Part shown: positions 25,152 through 34,083 of the stretch, piece after piece | Layout of the letters: every line of letters begins with the position of its first letter | How positions within the stretch are numbered: the stretch's first letter is position 1 | Assembly (NCBI GenBank): GCA_016715965.1 | Contig: JADJXG010000001.1 | Span: 1,183,501-1,247,500, forward strand | Reading direction: 5' to 3' | From: Saprospiraceae bacterium | GTDB taxonomy: Bacteria; Bacteroidota; Bacteroidia; Chitinophagales; Saprospiraceae | DNA length: 64,000 bases | The notes under the pieces: model-generated | The model's database searches: none | The model's input: the letters and a program-made list of their open reading frames with translations, nothing else | What the model was told of the DNA's origin: nothing | Made by a program: the position numbers and the translations under genes

Positions 25152-26936
25152 ATGAGCAGAAACGAAGCCATTCAGGCCCTCCGGCAGAAAATGTCCGTCC
25201 ACGGAATCGATGTTTATATCATTCCCACCGCCGACCCCCATCAGAGTGAATACGTACCCGATCATTACGGAGGCAGGGCATGGATTACCGGATTTAACGG
25301 CTCCGCAGGAACTGCCCTCATCAGCCAAAACCACGCAGGATTGTGGACGGATTCCCGTTATTTTTTACAAGCAGAGTCAGAATTGGCAGGATCTGAGTTC
25401 GTTCTGCATCCACTAAAGGTACAGACGCAGGCTGAGTATCTGGATTGGTGTCTGGAGCATCTGAGTCCAGGACAAGTGGTAGCTTGTGATTTCTGGTCTC
25501 TGTCCTTTGGTCAATTGGCCTCTTTTGATCAAAAACTAAAGGATGCTGGCTTACAGCTAAAGGATAGCGGGGATTTGTTACAGGGAATCTGGGCCGACAG
25601 GCCGGACCTGCCGCATGCAGCTGTTTACGAATACGAAGAAAGATTTGCCGGAGAAAGCCGTAGTTCCAAACTGGAGCACATGCGAAAACAAATGGCGGAG
25701 CGAAAGATAAAATACCTTCTGGTCAGCGCGTTGGATGAGATCGCCTGGTTGCTTAATCTGCGCGGCAGCGATGTGCACTGCAATCCCGTATTTATGGCTT
25801 ATGTCCTGATCTCTGAAAAGGATGCCTGCTTGTTTATAGAAGAAGGTAAACTCAGGGCAGACTCCCGAACTGCACTTCATTCTGCCGGAATAAGTCTCAA
25901 ACCTTACGATCAGATTTTAGAGAGCATCCGTCAAATTAGTCAGGATCCAATCTGGATCGACCCTAACACATTGAATGCCAAAATCAGTCTGCAAATTGGA
26001 AAGGGACAAATGCATTCCGCTCCCAGTCCGGTGATGCTTGCAAAGGCCGTAAAAAATCAAGTGGAAATCAATCACATTCGCAGGGTGATGGAAAAGGATG
26101 GTTGTGCCTTGATCAAAGCTTTTATGTGGCTTGAAGAAGCATTGCAATCCGGACAAAATCCCAGCGAATACCAATTTGCACAAATGATAAAGTCTTTCAG
26201 AGCCGGCCAAAAAGATTATGTGGGCGAAAGTTTTGATGCAATTGTTGGGTATGAATCCAACGGTGCCATCATTCATTACAGGCCCGATGCCCATCAGTCC
26301 AAAAAAATACATCCTCAGGGTATCCTTTTGGTGGATTCTGGAGGTCAATACCTGGACGGAACCACCGACATCACACGAACCATTGCTCTTTCTCCTCCGA
26401 TGGAGGAAGTCAGGAAAGCCTATACGGCGGTTTTGATGGGAAATATTGCATTGAGCAGAGCCGTTTTCCCCACAGGCACCAAAGGCATTCAATTGGATGT
26501 ATTGGCCAGGCAATATCTGTGGCAGCATCATTTGAATTATGCGCATGGCACAGGTCATGGTGTAGGATTTTTTATGAATGTACACGAACCTCCACAGGGA
26601 TTTGTAGCTGTATGGAATCAAAGGGGCAGTGCCGATTTGCTGCCGGGCATGCTCACTTCCAATGAACCCGGATTTTACAAAGTGGGATCTTATGGAATCA
26701 GAATTGAAAATTTGGTCTTGACCACTCCAGCCACCCAGACGGAAGAGCTAGAGTTTCTCAAATTTGAAACGGTCACCTTGTTCCCTTTGGATACCCAGCT
26801 CATATCCTTCGCAGATTTGGACAGGCATTCCATCGATTGGATCAATGCCTATCACACAGAAGTCTTTCAAAGATTGTCGCCTTATTTGGATGAAAGGGAA
26901 AAAACATGGTTGGAAAATAAATGCAAACCATTGTAA
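25152..26936 (+). CDS. Aminopeptidase P family (Xaa-Pro aminopeptidase, M24B)
   Basis: The protein has 594 residues, the long three-domain form. Two creatinase-like N-domains (1-150 and 165-310) precede a pita-bread peptidase domain. Metal ligands are visible in LLVDSGGQYLDGTTDITRT (two Asp), HGTGHGVG (His), NEPGFY (Glu) and RIENL (Glu). It releases N-terminal residues preceding proline and is cytosolic, with no signal peptide. It opens the plus-strand series that runs to dcd; the next gene starts 32 bases later. Confidence 0.94.
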   Translation: MSRNEAIQALRQKMSVHGIDVYIIPTADPHQSEYVPDHYGGRAWITGFNGSAGTALISQNHAGLWTDSRYFLQAESELAGSEFVLHPLKVQTQAEYLDWCLEHLSPGQVVACDFWSLSFGQLASFDQKLKDAGLQLKDSGDLLQGIWADRPDLPHAAVYEYEERFAGESRSSKLEHMRKQMAERKIKYLLVSALDEIAWLLNLRGSDVHCNPVFMAYVLISEKDACLFIEEGKLRADSRTALHSAGISLKPYDQILESIRQISQDPIWIDPNTLNAKISLQIGKGQMHSAPSPVMLAKAVKNQVEINHIRRVMEKDGCALIKAFMWLEEALQSGQNPSEYQFAQMIKSFRAGQKDYVGESFDAIVGYESNGAIIHYRPDAHQSKKIHPQGILLVDSGGQYLDGTTDITRTIALSPPMEEVRKAYTAVLMGNIALSRAVFPTGTKGIQLDVLARQYLWQHHLNYAHGTGHGVGFFMNVHEPPQGFVAVWNQRGSADLLPGMLTSNEPGFYKVGSYGIRIENLVLTTPATQTEELEFLKFETVTLFPLDTQLISFADLDRHSIDWINAYHTEVFQRLSPYLDEREKTWLENKCKPL

Positions 26937-26968
26937 CGATATCAAATTATCCACCAACACAACATAAA

Positions 26969-27640
26969 ATGTCAAAACAAAACACTTTGTATTTTTTATG
27001 CTTTTCGGCATTTCTTTTATTAAATGCATGCAAGAGCAAACAAAATCAAGCCCCTCCTGAAAATGTAGATTTTCGTGGAGCCAAAGATTATTCCAGGTAT
27101 GGAACCAGATATGTGATGGATACGGTCAACAGCATTGTCAGATGGCTTGGTTCAAAGCCTACCGGTACTCACAACGGAACTATTTTGCTCAGCAAGGGAG
27201 AGGTATTTACCCAAAGCGATGGCAGCGTATTGGGTGGGATGGTCTGGCTAAATATGAAAACCATCGAGTGTACTGATATCACTGATCCGGATGATAAAAA
27301 AGACATGGAAGAACATCTCAAATCGGATGAATTTTTTGATGTGGACTCTTTTCCGATGGCAGAATTTTTTATTGATTCCTTCCAAATCGTGAAAGAAGAA
27401 AATACAAATACCCATGTTTTTGGACAGCTGACCATTAAGGGAATATCCCATGGTCTGATCATTAAAGCTCAAATCAGTATGGCAGAAGATTTGATGATGA
27501 TCGAGGTGCCGGAATTTACCATTGACCGAACCAAATGGAACATTAACTACAAATCAAAATCTGTTTTTCCGTCATTGGCCGATCAGTTTATATCCGATGA
27601 AATTACAGTGTCCATGACCTTGCTTGCCATTCAACAATAA
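26969..27640 (+). CDS. YceI-family lipoprotein
   Basis: The protein has 223 residues. The ATG at 26969 is used because it begins a lipoprotein signal (MSKQNTLYFLCFSAFLLLNAC, lipobox LLNAC). The mature part is a YceI lipocalin-like domain with YVMDTVNSIVRWLGSKPTG at its start and LTIKGISHGLIIKA later. YceI proteins are beta-barrels that bind isoprenoid lipids or other hydrophobic ligands. Here a lipid anchor would hold it in an envelope membrane. It is 16 bases before the SDR gene and probably in one operon. Confidence 0.85.
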   Translation: MSKQNTLYFLCFSAFLLLNACKSKQNQAPPENVDFRGAKDYSRYGTRYVMDTVNSIVRWLGSKPTGTHNGTILLSKGEVFTQSDGSVLGGMVWLNMKTIECTDITDPDDKKDMEEHLKSDEFFDVDSFPMAEFFIDSFQIVKEENTNTHVFGQLTIKGISHGLIIKAQISMAEDLMMIEVPEFTIDRTKWNINYKSKSVFPSLADQFISDEITVSMTLLAIQQ

Positions 27641-27656
27641 CCAACAAATTCAATCC

Positions 27657-28361
27657 ATGAAAGCTCTGATCACCGGCGCTGGTAAAGGAATAGGGAAAGC
27701 CATTGCCTTCAAACTTGCCAAAGATGGTCTGGATCTTGTGTTGACCTCAAGAAATAGATATGAACTGGAGGAGTTGAAAAATAAGCTTCACACATCCGCT
27801 CCAAAAATTCAAATCGACTTGATGGTATCTGATCTCTCTCAACAGGATGAAATACAAAAATTGATCTTTCATATCCGAACAGCTCATTCAGATTTATCTG
27901 TTCTCATCAACAATGCTGGAGTTTTTACACCCGGCACCATTGCTGACGGAGAAGAAATGATTTTGAAAGAAATGATGTCGGTTAATTTTTACGCCCCCTT
28001 TTATCTGACCAGAGGATTGTTGTCTATTTTTCTTGAACAGAAAAAAGGTCACATCATCAATATTTGTTCGATCGCCGGTCTTGACCCATATCCCCGTGCA
28101 GGAATGTATTGCATTTCAAAATTTGCCATGCAGGGATTTAGTCGCTGTCTCAGGGATGAATTAAAAGACAAGGGAATCAAGGTCTGCACGATTTATCCGG
28201 GAGCCACCTGGTCCAATTCCTGGGAGGGCTCTGAGCTGCCAGAATCCAGAATTATGCAGGCATCGGATGTAGCAGAAGTGGTTTCTTCCGCCATCAAATT
28301 AAGTCCAAACGCTGTTATGGAAGAAATTGTATTAAGACCCCAATTAGGCGATCTCCCATGA
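27657..28361 (+). CDS. Short-chain dehydrogenase/reductase
   Basis: The protein has 234 residues from the ATG at 27657. It has the classical SDR layout: TGAGKGIGKAIA (NAD(P)-binding, residues 7-18), INNAG, a catalytic Ser in ICSIAGL, and Tyr-x3-Lys in YCISKFAMQG. The basic residues after strand 2 (SRNRYE) suggest NADPH. The substrate is unknown. Its stop overlaps the next start as ATGA, so it is translationally coupled to the nitroreductase. Confidence 0.9.
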   Translation: MKALITGAGKGIGKAIAFKLAKDGLDLVLTSRNRYELEELKNKLHTSAPKIQIDLMVSDLSQQDEIQKLIFHIRTAHSDLSVLINNAGVFTPGTIADGEEMILKEMMSVNFYAPFYLTRGLLSIFLEQKKGHIINICSIAGLDPYPRAGMYCISKFAMQGFSRCLRDELKDKGIKVCTIYPGATWSNSWEGSELPESRIMQASDVAEVVSSAIKLSPNAVMEEIVLRPQLGDLP

Positions 28362-29023
28362 CAGAGCATCCTTTTATTCCTTATCATCCCTTGCAGTGGG
28401 ATGAAGAAACAATGCTAAACAGGGCAAAAGAGTATTACCAACTTTTAAACCACCGAAGGAGCATTCGCCATTTCAGCGATCGGGAAATACCTGATCAGCT
28501 GATTGACTTCATCATATCCACAGCAGGAACAGCCCCATCCGGAGCGAACAAACAACCCTGGACCTTTTGTGTAGTGAAAGATCCTGTCATCAAATCAAGG
28601 ATCCGCATCGCTGCAGAAAAAGAAGAATACGAAAGTTATCAATCGAGAATGTCTGCCGAATGGTTGGAAGATCTGGCGCCATTGGGCACCGAATGGCGGA
28701 AACCCTTTTTGGAAATTGCACCTGTATTAATTGTCGTCTTTAGAAAAACACACGATCTGTACGGCGATCAAAAAAGGAAAAATTATTATGTCCAGGAGTC
28801 GGTTGGAATCGCATCAGGAATTTTGTTGTCAGCGATCCACCAGGCTGGATTGGTGTCGCTCACACACACCCCCAGTCCGATGAACTTCCTCCAGGAAATT
28901 TTGCAGAGACCAGAGAACGAAAAACCATTTTTACTCATTCCAATAGGTTATCCTGCGGTGGATGCGATGGTACCGGATATCCGCCGAAAAGCTTTGGATG
29001 AAATCAGAATTAAATACCCATGA
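28358..29023 (+). CDS. Nitroreductase-family flavoprotein
   Basis: The protein has 221 residues. It carries the FMN-binding RRSIRHFSDR motif (about 32-41), TAPSGANKQPW and the late FLLIPIGYP strand. The pattern is closest to the iodotyrosine-deiodinase-like branch of the family. It would reduce a nitro, quinone or halogenated substrate with NAD(P)H. It overlaps both neighbours by ATGA, between an SDR and a WD40 gene, so a concerted redox role with the SDR is plausible but unproven. Confidence 0.88.
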   Translation: MTEHPFIPYHPLQWDEETMLNRAKEYYQLLNHRRSIRHFSDREIPDQLIDFIISTAGTAPSGANKQPWTFCVVKDPVIKSRIRIAAEKEEYESYQSRMSAEWLEDLAPLGTEWRKPFLEIAPVLIVVFRKTHDLYGDQKRKNYYVQESVGIASGILLSAIHQAGLVSLTHTPSPMNFLQEILQRPENEKPFLLIPIGYPAVDAMVPDIRRKALDEIRIKYP

Positions 29024-29937
29024 AACTTTCCTCGTTGATGCTCCAGCAAACCCTGACCGGACATCTGGGAGGAGTATATTGCCTGGTCGATGGAATGCGT
29101 GATGGATGTTTTTACAGTGCAGGAAGTGATGGACACATCGTCGAATGGAATCCTAAGCAATCATCTCACGGCAAAGCCCTTGCCACGACGGAAGACGCCA
29201 TATTTGCAATGTCCGTTGATCCTGAATCTTCGAAAATCTACGCCGGAACAAAAAGTGGATTTTTATTTGTGATCCAATTTGGAGAAAATGCCTCTCCCAG
29301 AAAAATGGTTTTCCACCAATCTTCCATTCACAGTCTCCTTAAAATTAAAGAACATCTCTATGCTTTTTCTGCAGATGGCAGAATGTCTGTTTGGTCGGAA
29401 GAAATGAAACTCCTCCATGCATTTGAAGTGGGTCCTTATAAATTGAGAAAAGCCATCTACATCCAAGAATTGGATCAAATTGTTTTTTCAGATGGGTCTG
29501 CACATCTTTGGTCCTATCATTTGTCCCATCAAAAGCTGCAAAAAGAAATTCTGATTCCAGGAATCAGGATGGCCTTTAGCCTATTGTACGATGCGAAGAA
29601 TAAAATCCTATTGGCAGGTGGAATGGATGCCCGGATCCACCGATTGTCTTTGCCTCCAATCAGAACCCTTGGCAATCCTGTTAAAGCGCATTGGTACACC
29701 ATCAACGAGCTGGTGGGTATGGAGCCTTATGGATGGATGGCCAGTGCGAGCAGAGACAAAAGCATCCGAATCTGGAACCTGTCAGACCTAAGTTTGTTAA
29801 AAGACCTTGCGGCTTCCAAAGAAGGGAGCCATACATTCTCTGTCAACAGCCTGCTCTGGATCAGATCTCTTGATATCCTGGTGTCAGCGTCAGACGATGG
29901 AAGTATCAAATGCTGGAAACCTGTTATCGAATTATGA
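29020..29937 (+). CDS. WD40-repeat protein
   Basis: The protein has 305 residues and about seven beta-propeller blades ending in WD40-type motifs (GSDGHIVEWN, SADGRMSVWS, SRDKSIRIWN, SDDGSIKCWK). It has no signal peptide, so it is cytosolic, which is less common for bacterial propellers. It probably acts as a binding platform. It is coupled by ATGA overlaps to the nitroreductase before and dcd after; such a link between a propeller and dCTP deaminase is typical of Bacteroidota gene order as far as I recall, but the reason is not known. Confidence 0.9.
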   Translation: MKLSSLMLQQTLTGHLGGVYCLVDGMRDGCFYSAGSDGHIVEWNPKQSSHGKALATTEDAIFAMSVDPESSKIYAGTKSGFLFVIQFGENASPRKMVFHQSSIHSLLKIKEHLYAFSADGRMSVWSEEMKLLHAFEVGPYKLRKAIYIQELDQIVFSDGSAHLWSYHLSHQKLQKEILIPGIRMAFSLLYDAKNKILLAGGMDARIHRLSLPPIRTLGNPVKAHWYTINELVGMEPYGWMASASRDKSIRIWNLSDLSLLKDLAASKEGSHTFSVNSLLWIRSLDILVSASDDGSIKCWKPVIEL

Positions 29938-30470
29938 TTCTTACGGATAAAAAAATATTGGAAGCCATTGACCGCGGAGACATTCGGATTGATCCCTTTG
30001 ATCCAGCTTGTCTGGGCACCAATTCTTATGATGTGCATTTGGGAGAGACCCTTGCAGTGTATGCCCAGCGTGAATTAGACGCCAAATCACACAATCCAAT
30101 CAATCATTTCCGCATTCCCGAATCTGGATTTGTGTTGCAGCCCGGTATCTTGTATCTCGGCGTAACCCTGGAATACACGGAAACACACAGCACAGTGCCC
30201 TTTTTGGAAGGAAAATCAAGTGTGGGTCGCTTGGGAATAGACATTCACGCCACGGCGGGAAAAGGTGATGTCGGTTTTTGCAACCACTGGACCCTGGAGA
30301 TCAGCTGTGTCCAACCGGTGCGGGTGTACAAGGGCATGCCCATCGGGCAGTTGATTTACTTTCAGGTCGATGGTGAGATCCATCATTTTTACAATAAAAA
30401 GCCGGGTGCCAAATACAATCAGCGCACCGATAAGCCGGTGGAAAGTATGATGTGGAAGAATAAGTTTTGA
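29934..30470 (+). CDS. dcd: dCTP deaminase
   Basis: The protein has 178 residues from the ATG at 29934, which overlaps the WD40 stop (ATGA). It is a trimeric dUTPase-fold enzyme that deaminates dCTP to dUTP, feeding dTMP synthesis. Motifs are LGTNSYDVHLG (28-38), EGKSSVGRLGI (92-102) with the phosphate-binding Ser and Arg, and HWTLEI with catalytic Glu122. The length is slightly below the E. coli enzyme (193). It ends the plus-strand series. Confidence 0.93.
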   Translation: MILTDKKILEAIDRGDIRIDPFDPACLGTNSYDVHLGETLAVYAQRELDAKSHNPINHFRIPESGFVLQPGILYLGVTLEYTETHSTVPFLEGKSSVGRLGIDIHATAGKGDVGFCNHWTLEISCVQPVRVYKGMPIGQLIYFQVDGEIHHFYNKKPGAKYNQRTDKPVESMMWKNKF

Positions 30471-30503
30471 TCGTATGGCTCATTTCGAGTAATTTTGCAA
30501 TCC

Positions 30504-30926
30504 ATGTGGTATAAAACCAAACATAAATTTAAATCCAAAAAAAAATCGGACTTTCGGAGTTTGATATTGATTTTGGTTTATGTGTTTGGTTGGTCCTTAT
30601 CCACCCTTTCATTTCTCCACAACCACCACCATCATTCCTGCGATCATTCGGTGGCTCACGATATCACTGCAGAATCTGATCCATGCCATAGAAGTATTTT
30701 CCATGCTGACAAAGTAAATGGATGCAAGCACGACGGGCATTTTCAAAATACAAAGAAAGAGTGTTTTTTATGCAGCGATCACTTTGCATCAGATGTGCTG
30801 ATATCTAAAATTTTTCTTTTTAGAAAACTGGATTTTTCAAAAGAAACTTATTGCAATTTTTACGACCATAGCAGCTCTCGTACTTCCACCACTCAACTCA
30901 CCCGAGGTCCTCCTTATCTCATTTGA
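30504..30926 (+). CDS. His/Cys-rich single-pass membrane protein, probable metal-binding
   Basis: The protein has 140 residues from ATG 30504. A basic N-terminus (KTKHKFKSKKK) is followed by one hydrophobic helix (LILILVYVFGWSLSTLSF) and a segment dense in histidine and cysteine: HNHHHHSCDH, HADKVNGCKHDGH, CFLCSDH. Such clusters bind zinc or copper. It is the first gene before a lipoprotein and a ZnuD-like TonB receptor, which supports a role in metal sensing or delivery. I do not recognise a named family. Confidence 0.7.
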   Translation: MWYKTKHKFKSKKKSDFRSLILILVYVFGWSLSTLSFLHNHHHHSCDHSVAHDITAESDPCHRSIFHADKVNGCKHDGHFQNTKKECFLCSDHFASDVLISKIFLFRKLDFSKETYCNFYDHSSSRTSTTQLTRGPPYLI

Positions 30927-31029
30927 TTTTAATCTATTTCCATTTAGAATGATCAAATAATTCATTGATCTTTTTCCGATGACCTGAGTCTTCGGTTTAT
31001 TTATTTTTTTACCATTCAAATTAAATCAA

Positions 31030-31602
31030 ATGAAAAATTTTCAATCGATATTCTTTTCTATTTTTTTATGTTCACTGATATTGACAGGCATCTCATCTTG
31101 TGGCGATGACTCCGATCACAATGAAGAGGAATTAATCACCACTTTGCGCTATACCTTATTTGACACTGCCGGAAACTCTTCTGTAGTTCTGCTATTTAGG
31201 GATGTAGATGGGACCGGTGGGAATCCACCTGAATTTGTTATAACAGGACAATTAAAACAAAACACCTATTATACCGGAAGCTTACAAATCCTCAATGAGT
31301 CTGTCGTGCCTGCTATAGATATCACGCCGGAAATACTTCTGGAAGGTGTTGATCACCAGTTTTTTTACGGAATAAGCAGTGGCTTCAATATGTCCTTTTC
31401 CTATGCTGATGCTGACACCAACGGCAAACCCATTGGAATAAATACCATTTTGAATACAGGCAGTACATCAAGTGGTACCCTTCGCATATTGTTGAGACAC
31501 CAACCCGATAAAAATGCGACAGGTGTTTCCACTGGGGATCCGACAAATGCAGGTGGAGAAACCGATATAGAAGTAGATTTTGAAAATTTAAGAATTCAAT
31601 AA
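31030..31602 (+). CDS. Lipoprotein next to TonB receptor (type 1 periplasmic binding fold superfamily-like)
   Basis: The protein has 190 residues with a lipoprotein signal (MKNFQSIFFSIFLCSLIL..., lipobox ISSC, acidic DDSDHNEEE after the Cys). The mature beta-rich domain includes RDVDGTGGNPPEFVITG, HQFFYGISSG and a C-terminal GGETDIEVDF. I recall very similar lipoproteins beside TonB-dependent receptors in Bacteroidetes, often named as above without known function. It ends 4 bases before the receptor gene, so the two are surely co-expressed. It is probably a surface or periplasmic partner of the receptor. Confidence 0.72.
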   Translation: MKNFQSIFFSIFLCSLILTGISSCGDDSDHNEEELITTLRYTLFDTAGNSSVVLLFRDVDGTGGNPPEFVITGQLKQNTYYTGSLQILNESVVPAIDITPEILLEGVDHQFFYGISSGFNMSFSYADADTNGKPIGINTILNTGSTSSGTLRILLRHQPDKNATGVSTGDPTNAGGETDIEVDFENLRIQ

Positions 31603-31606
31603 GATC

Positions 31607-33904
31607 GTGCGATCCATTATTTTTTGGCTCTTGTGCTGCCTGACTTTGGGTTTGGCGGCACAAGAATGCCAAATTAACATCAGGGGCAAGATCATTGACC
31701 CTCACGATGAGATCGGTTTGCAGTATGGTCTGGTTTACATTGAGGAAATTCGCCAAAGCCATAAAACCGATGAAAAGGGCTATTTCAACATTGCGTCTTT
31801 ATGCAGGGGTTCATACCATCTCAGGATCAGTCACCCCGGTTGTGTTGCTTCTAAAATGTATTTAAGTGTAGAACGAGACACTTTTATCACAGTACTTCTC
31901 GAACATCACGCCCATCTGTTGCAAACTGTGGATATTTCCGGAGTGAAAGCACAATTTGAAAGCTCGACCAGCAATACCATTCGCATACACGATCTGACAC
32001 AATTGTCTGCCAAACCTCTGGGATCCATTCTGGAAGAATTCTCTGGTGTAAATACTATTAAAAACGGAACCAACATCGCAAAGCCGGTCATCCATGGTTT
32101 GAGTGGCAACCGAATAGGAATTTACAATCAAGGTATTCAGCTTGCCAGCCAACAATGGGGTGCTGACCATGCACCCGAACTCGACCCATTTTCTTCGCAA
32201 TTGATCTCCTTGGTCAAAGGAACAGATGCGGTGGCCTATGGTGGGAATCATTTGGGAGGAGTGGTTTTGTTGGATCAGGACAAAATCGCCAAGGACCCGC
32301 ATTTGCATGGTTTTCATACCCTATCCTATCAATCGAATGGACATCAGCTGGGTTTTCATTCTAGCCTCCAAAGGTCCGAAAAGAAATTTGACTGGAGGGC
32401 CAATTTTGGATTAAAAGCCGGGGGAGATCTCAAAACACCAGAATATTATTTGAGCAATACGGGCGTCCGGGAAATGTCTGGATCTCTTTATGTTTTTAAA
32501 GAACCGACACCAACCAGCATTGTCAAAAATTACTTCAGTTTTTTTCACACCCAATTGGGAATTTTGAGAGGTTCTCATATAGGAAATCTAAGCGATCTCA
32601 AAGCTGCAATAGGCAGAGACACTCCTTTTTTTACCGAAGCCAATTTTAAATACTCCATCGAATCACCTTCTCAGTTGGTGAGTCATTTTTTGAATAAATT
32701 TTCCTGGCAAAAACAGCAAGGAAGTTTATACAAAGAATTCAATCTGGCCGCGCAAATAAATTCGCGGGAGGAATACGATGTTCGGAGAAAAAAATACCGG
32801 GATGCTCCTTCCCTGCACCTTTTGCTGCAATCCTATTTCGCAGAGTATAAGATCAAGCAAGAAAAAGGAAATCGACATTGGCACACGGGAATCCAGCAAA
32901 AATTCAACCACAATTACAATGTTTCCGGTACGGGTGTTTCTCCATTGATTCCCAATTATGGTTGGTGGAACTCAGGCGCATTTGTTCTCTACAAAATTAA
33001 AAAAGAAAATATCTTGTATGAGGCCGGGGCCCGATACGATTTTATATATTACACCGCCAATATTCCTCAAAGAAGTATTTCTCAACCCGCCAATATTAAA
33101 TCAAAAATCAATCACAATTTGAATTCGGTGTTTGGTATGAGCTCACAAATCTTTAAAAATTGGGAAATCAAATTGCAATCGGGATTTTCTACCCGCACAC
33201 CAGAAATCAACGAGCTCTTTGGTTTTGGATTGCATCAAAGCGTCGCAGGCATCGAAGAAGGAAATCCGGACCTTCAAACTGAACGTTCGTTTAAAACCAT
33301 TCTGACGCAGTCCATCCACGGAGGAGAAGCCTGGGTGTTTGAGATCAGTCCGTACTATCAGTGGGTTCAGAATTATATCTACCTACAGCCCCAAGCTGAA
33401 TACAGACTTACGATTCGCGGGGCCTTTCCGGTATTTAAATATGAACAAACGGATGTCCGCATTTATGGCTTGGATCTGACCAACCGTGTAGAGATTTTTC
33501 ATCACTGGTCCATCCTTAACCGCTTTTCCATGGTGGAAATCGTAAGGCAAGACCTAAAGCAGATTCTGGTGGGTACTCCGGCTCCGCAGATCTTAAATGC
33601 ACTGTCTTATCATTGGGAAGGAAATAAAATTCTGATCCATCCCAAAATTCAATTGAACGCCCGATACGTTTGGCAAAGAACGGGAGTTGTTTCTGAAGCA
33701 GATTTTTTAGATCCGCCAAAAGCCTATTTTTTATTGGGTGCTGAATTTAATTCAGAATTTAAAATATTTAAGCACCGCTTGAATTTCATCCTGCGTGGAG
33801 AAAATCTACTCCATCATACCTACCGCGATTACCTAAACCGATTGCGTTATTATGCCAATGATGTGGGAAGAAATGTATCGGTGGTTTTGAGGATGGAGAT
33901 TTAG
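31607..33904 (+). CDS. TonB-dependent outer-membrane receptor, ZnuD-like
   Basis: The protein has 765 residues, starting at GTG 31607 (RSIIFWLLCCLTLGLAAQ signal peptide). A carboxypeptidase-like regulatory domain (about 22-100) is followed by a plug with IHGLSGNRIGIYNQGIQ and QQWGADHAPELDPF, and a beta-barrel ending in an aromatic-poor VVLRMEI. The plug motifs resemble ZnuD-type zinc receptors. It imports a ligand across the outer membrane using TonB energy. The His/Cys-rich gene and the lipoprotein upstream support a zinc or copper substrate. A Zur or Fur box was not found. Confidence 0.87.
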   Translation: MRSIIFWLLCCLTLGLAAQECQINIRGKIIDPHDEIGLQYGLVYIEEIRQSHKTDEKGYFNIASLCRGSYHLRISHPGCVASKMYLSVERDTFITVLLEHHAHLLQTVDISGVKAQFESSTSNTIRIHDLTQLSAKPLGSILEEFSGVNTIKNGTNIAKPVIHGLSGNRIGIYNQGIQLASQQWGADHAPELDPFSSQLISLVKGTDAVAYGGNHLGGVVLLDQDKIAKDPHLHGFHTLSYQSNGHQLGFHSSLQRSEKKFDWRANFGLKAGGDLKTPEYYLSNTGVREMSGSLYVFKEPTPTSIVKNYFSFFHTQLGILRGSHIGNLSDLKAAIGRDTPFFTEANFKYSIESPSQLVSHFLNKFSWQKQQGSLYKEFNLAAQINSREEYDVRRKKYRDAPSLHLLLQSYFAEYKIKQEKGNRHWHTGIQQKFNHNYNVSGTGVSPLIPNYGWWNSGAFVLYKIKKENILYEAGARYDFIYYTANIPQRSISQPANIKSKINHNLNSVFGMSSQIFKNWEIKLQSGFSTRTPEINELFGFGLHQSVAGIEEGNPDLQTERSFKTILTQSIHGGEAWVFEISPYYQWVQNYIYLQPQAEYRLTIRGAFPVFKYEQTDVRIYGLDLTNRVEIFHHWSILNRFSMVEIVRQDLKQILVGTPAPQILNALSYHWEGNKILIHPKIQLNARYVWQRTGVVSEADFLDPPKAYFLLGAEFNSEFKIFKHRLNFILRGENLLHHTYRDYLNRLRYYANDVGRNVSVVLRMEI

Positions 33905-34083
33905 TGTCTTTAGGCATTGCAATTACTGCAATAATAGCTTTAAGCCATTGATTTGGAATTTTTCGAAGAATCATTCTTATAAAATTCCAATTTAAATGAC
34001 AAAGGCTTTTGCTTTTTAATGTTTAATTTTGTTGCGAGGCTTTTCCATTGGATTGTCATAGGAGGAGTTTAAAATGTAAAATT

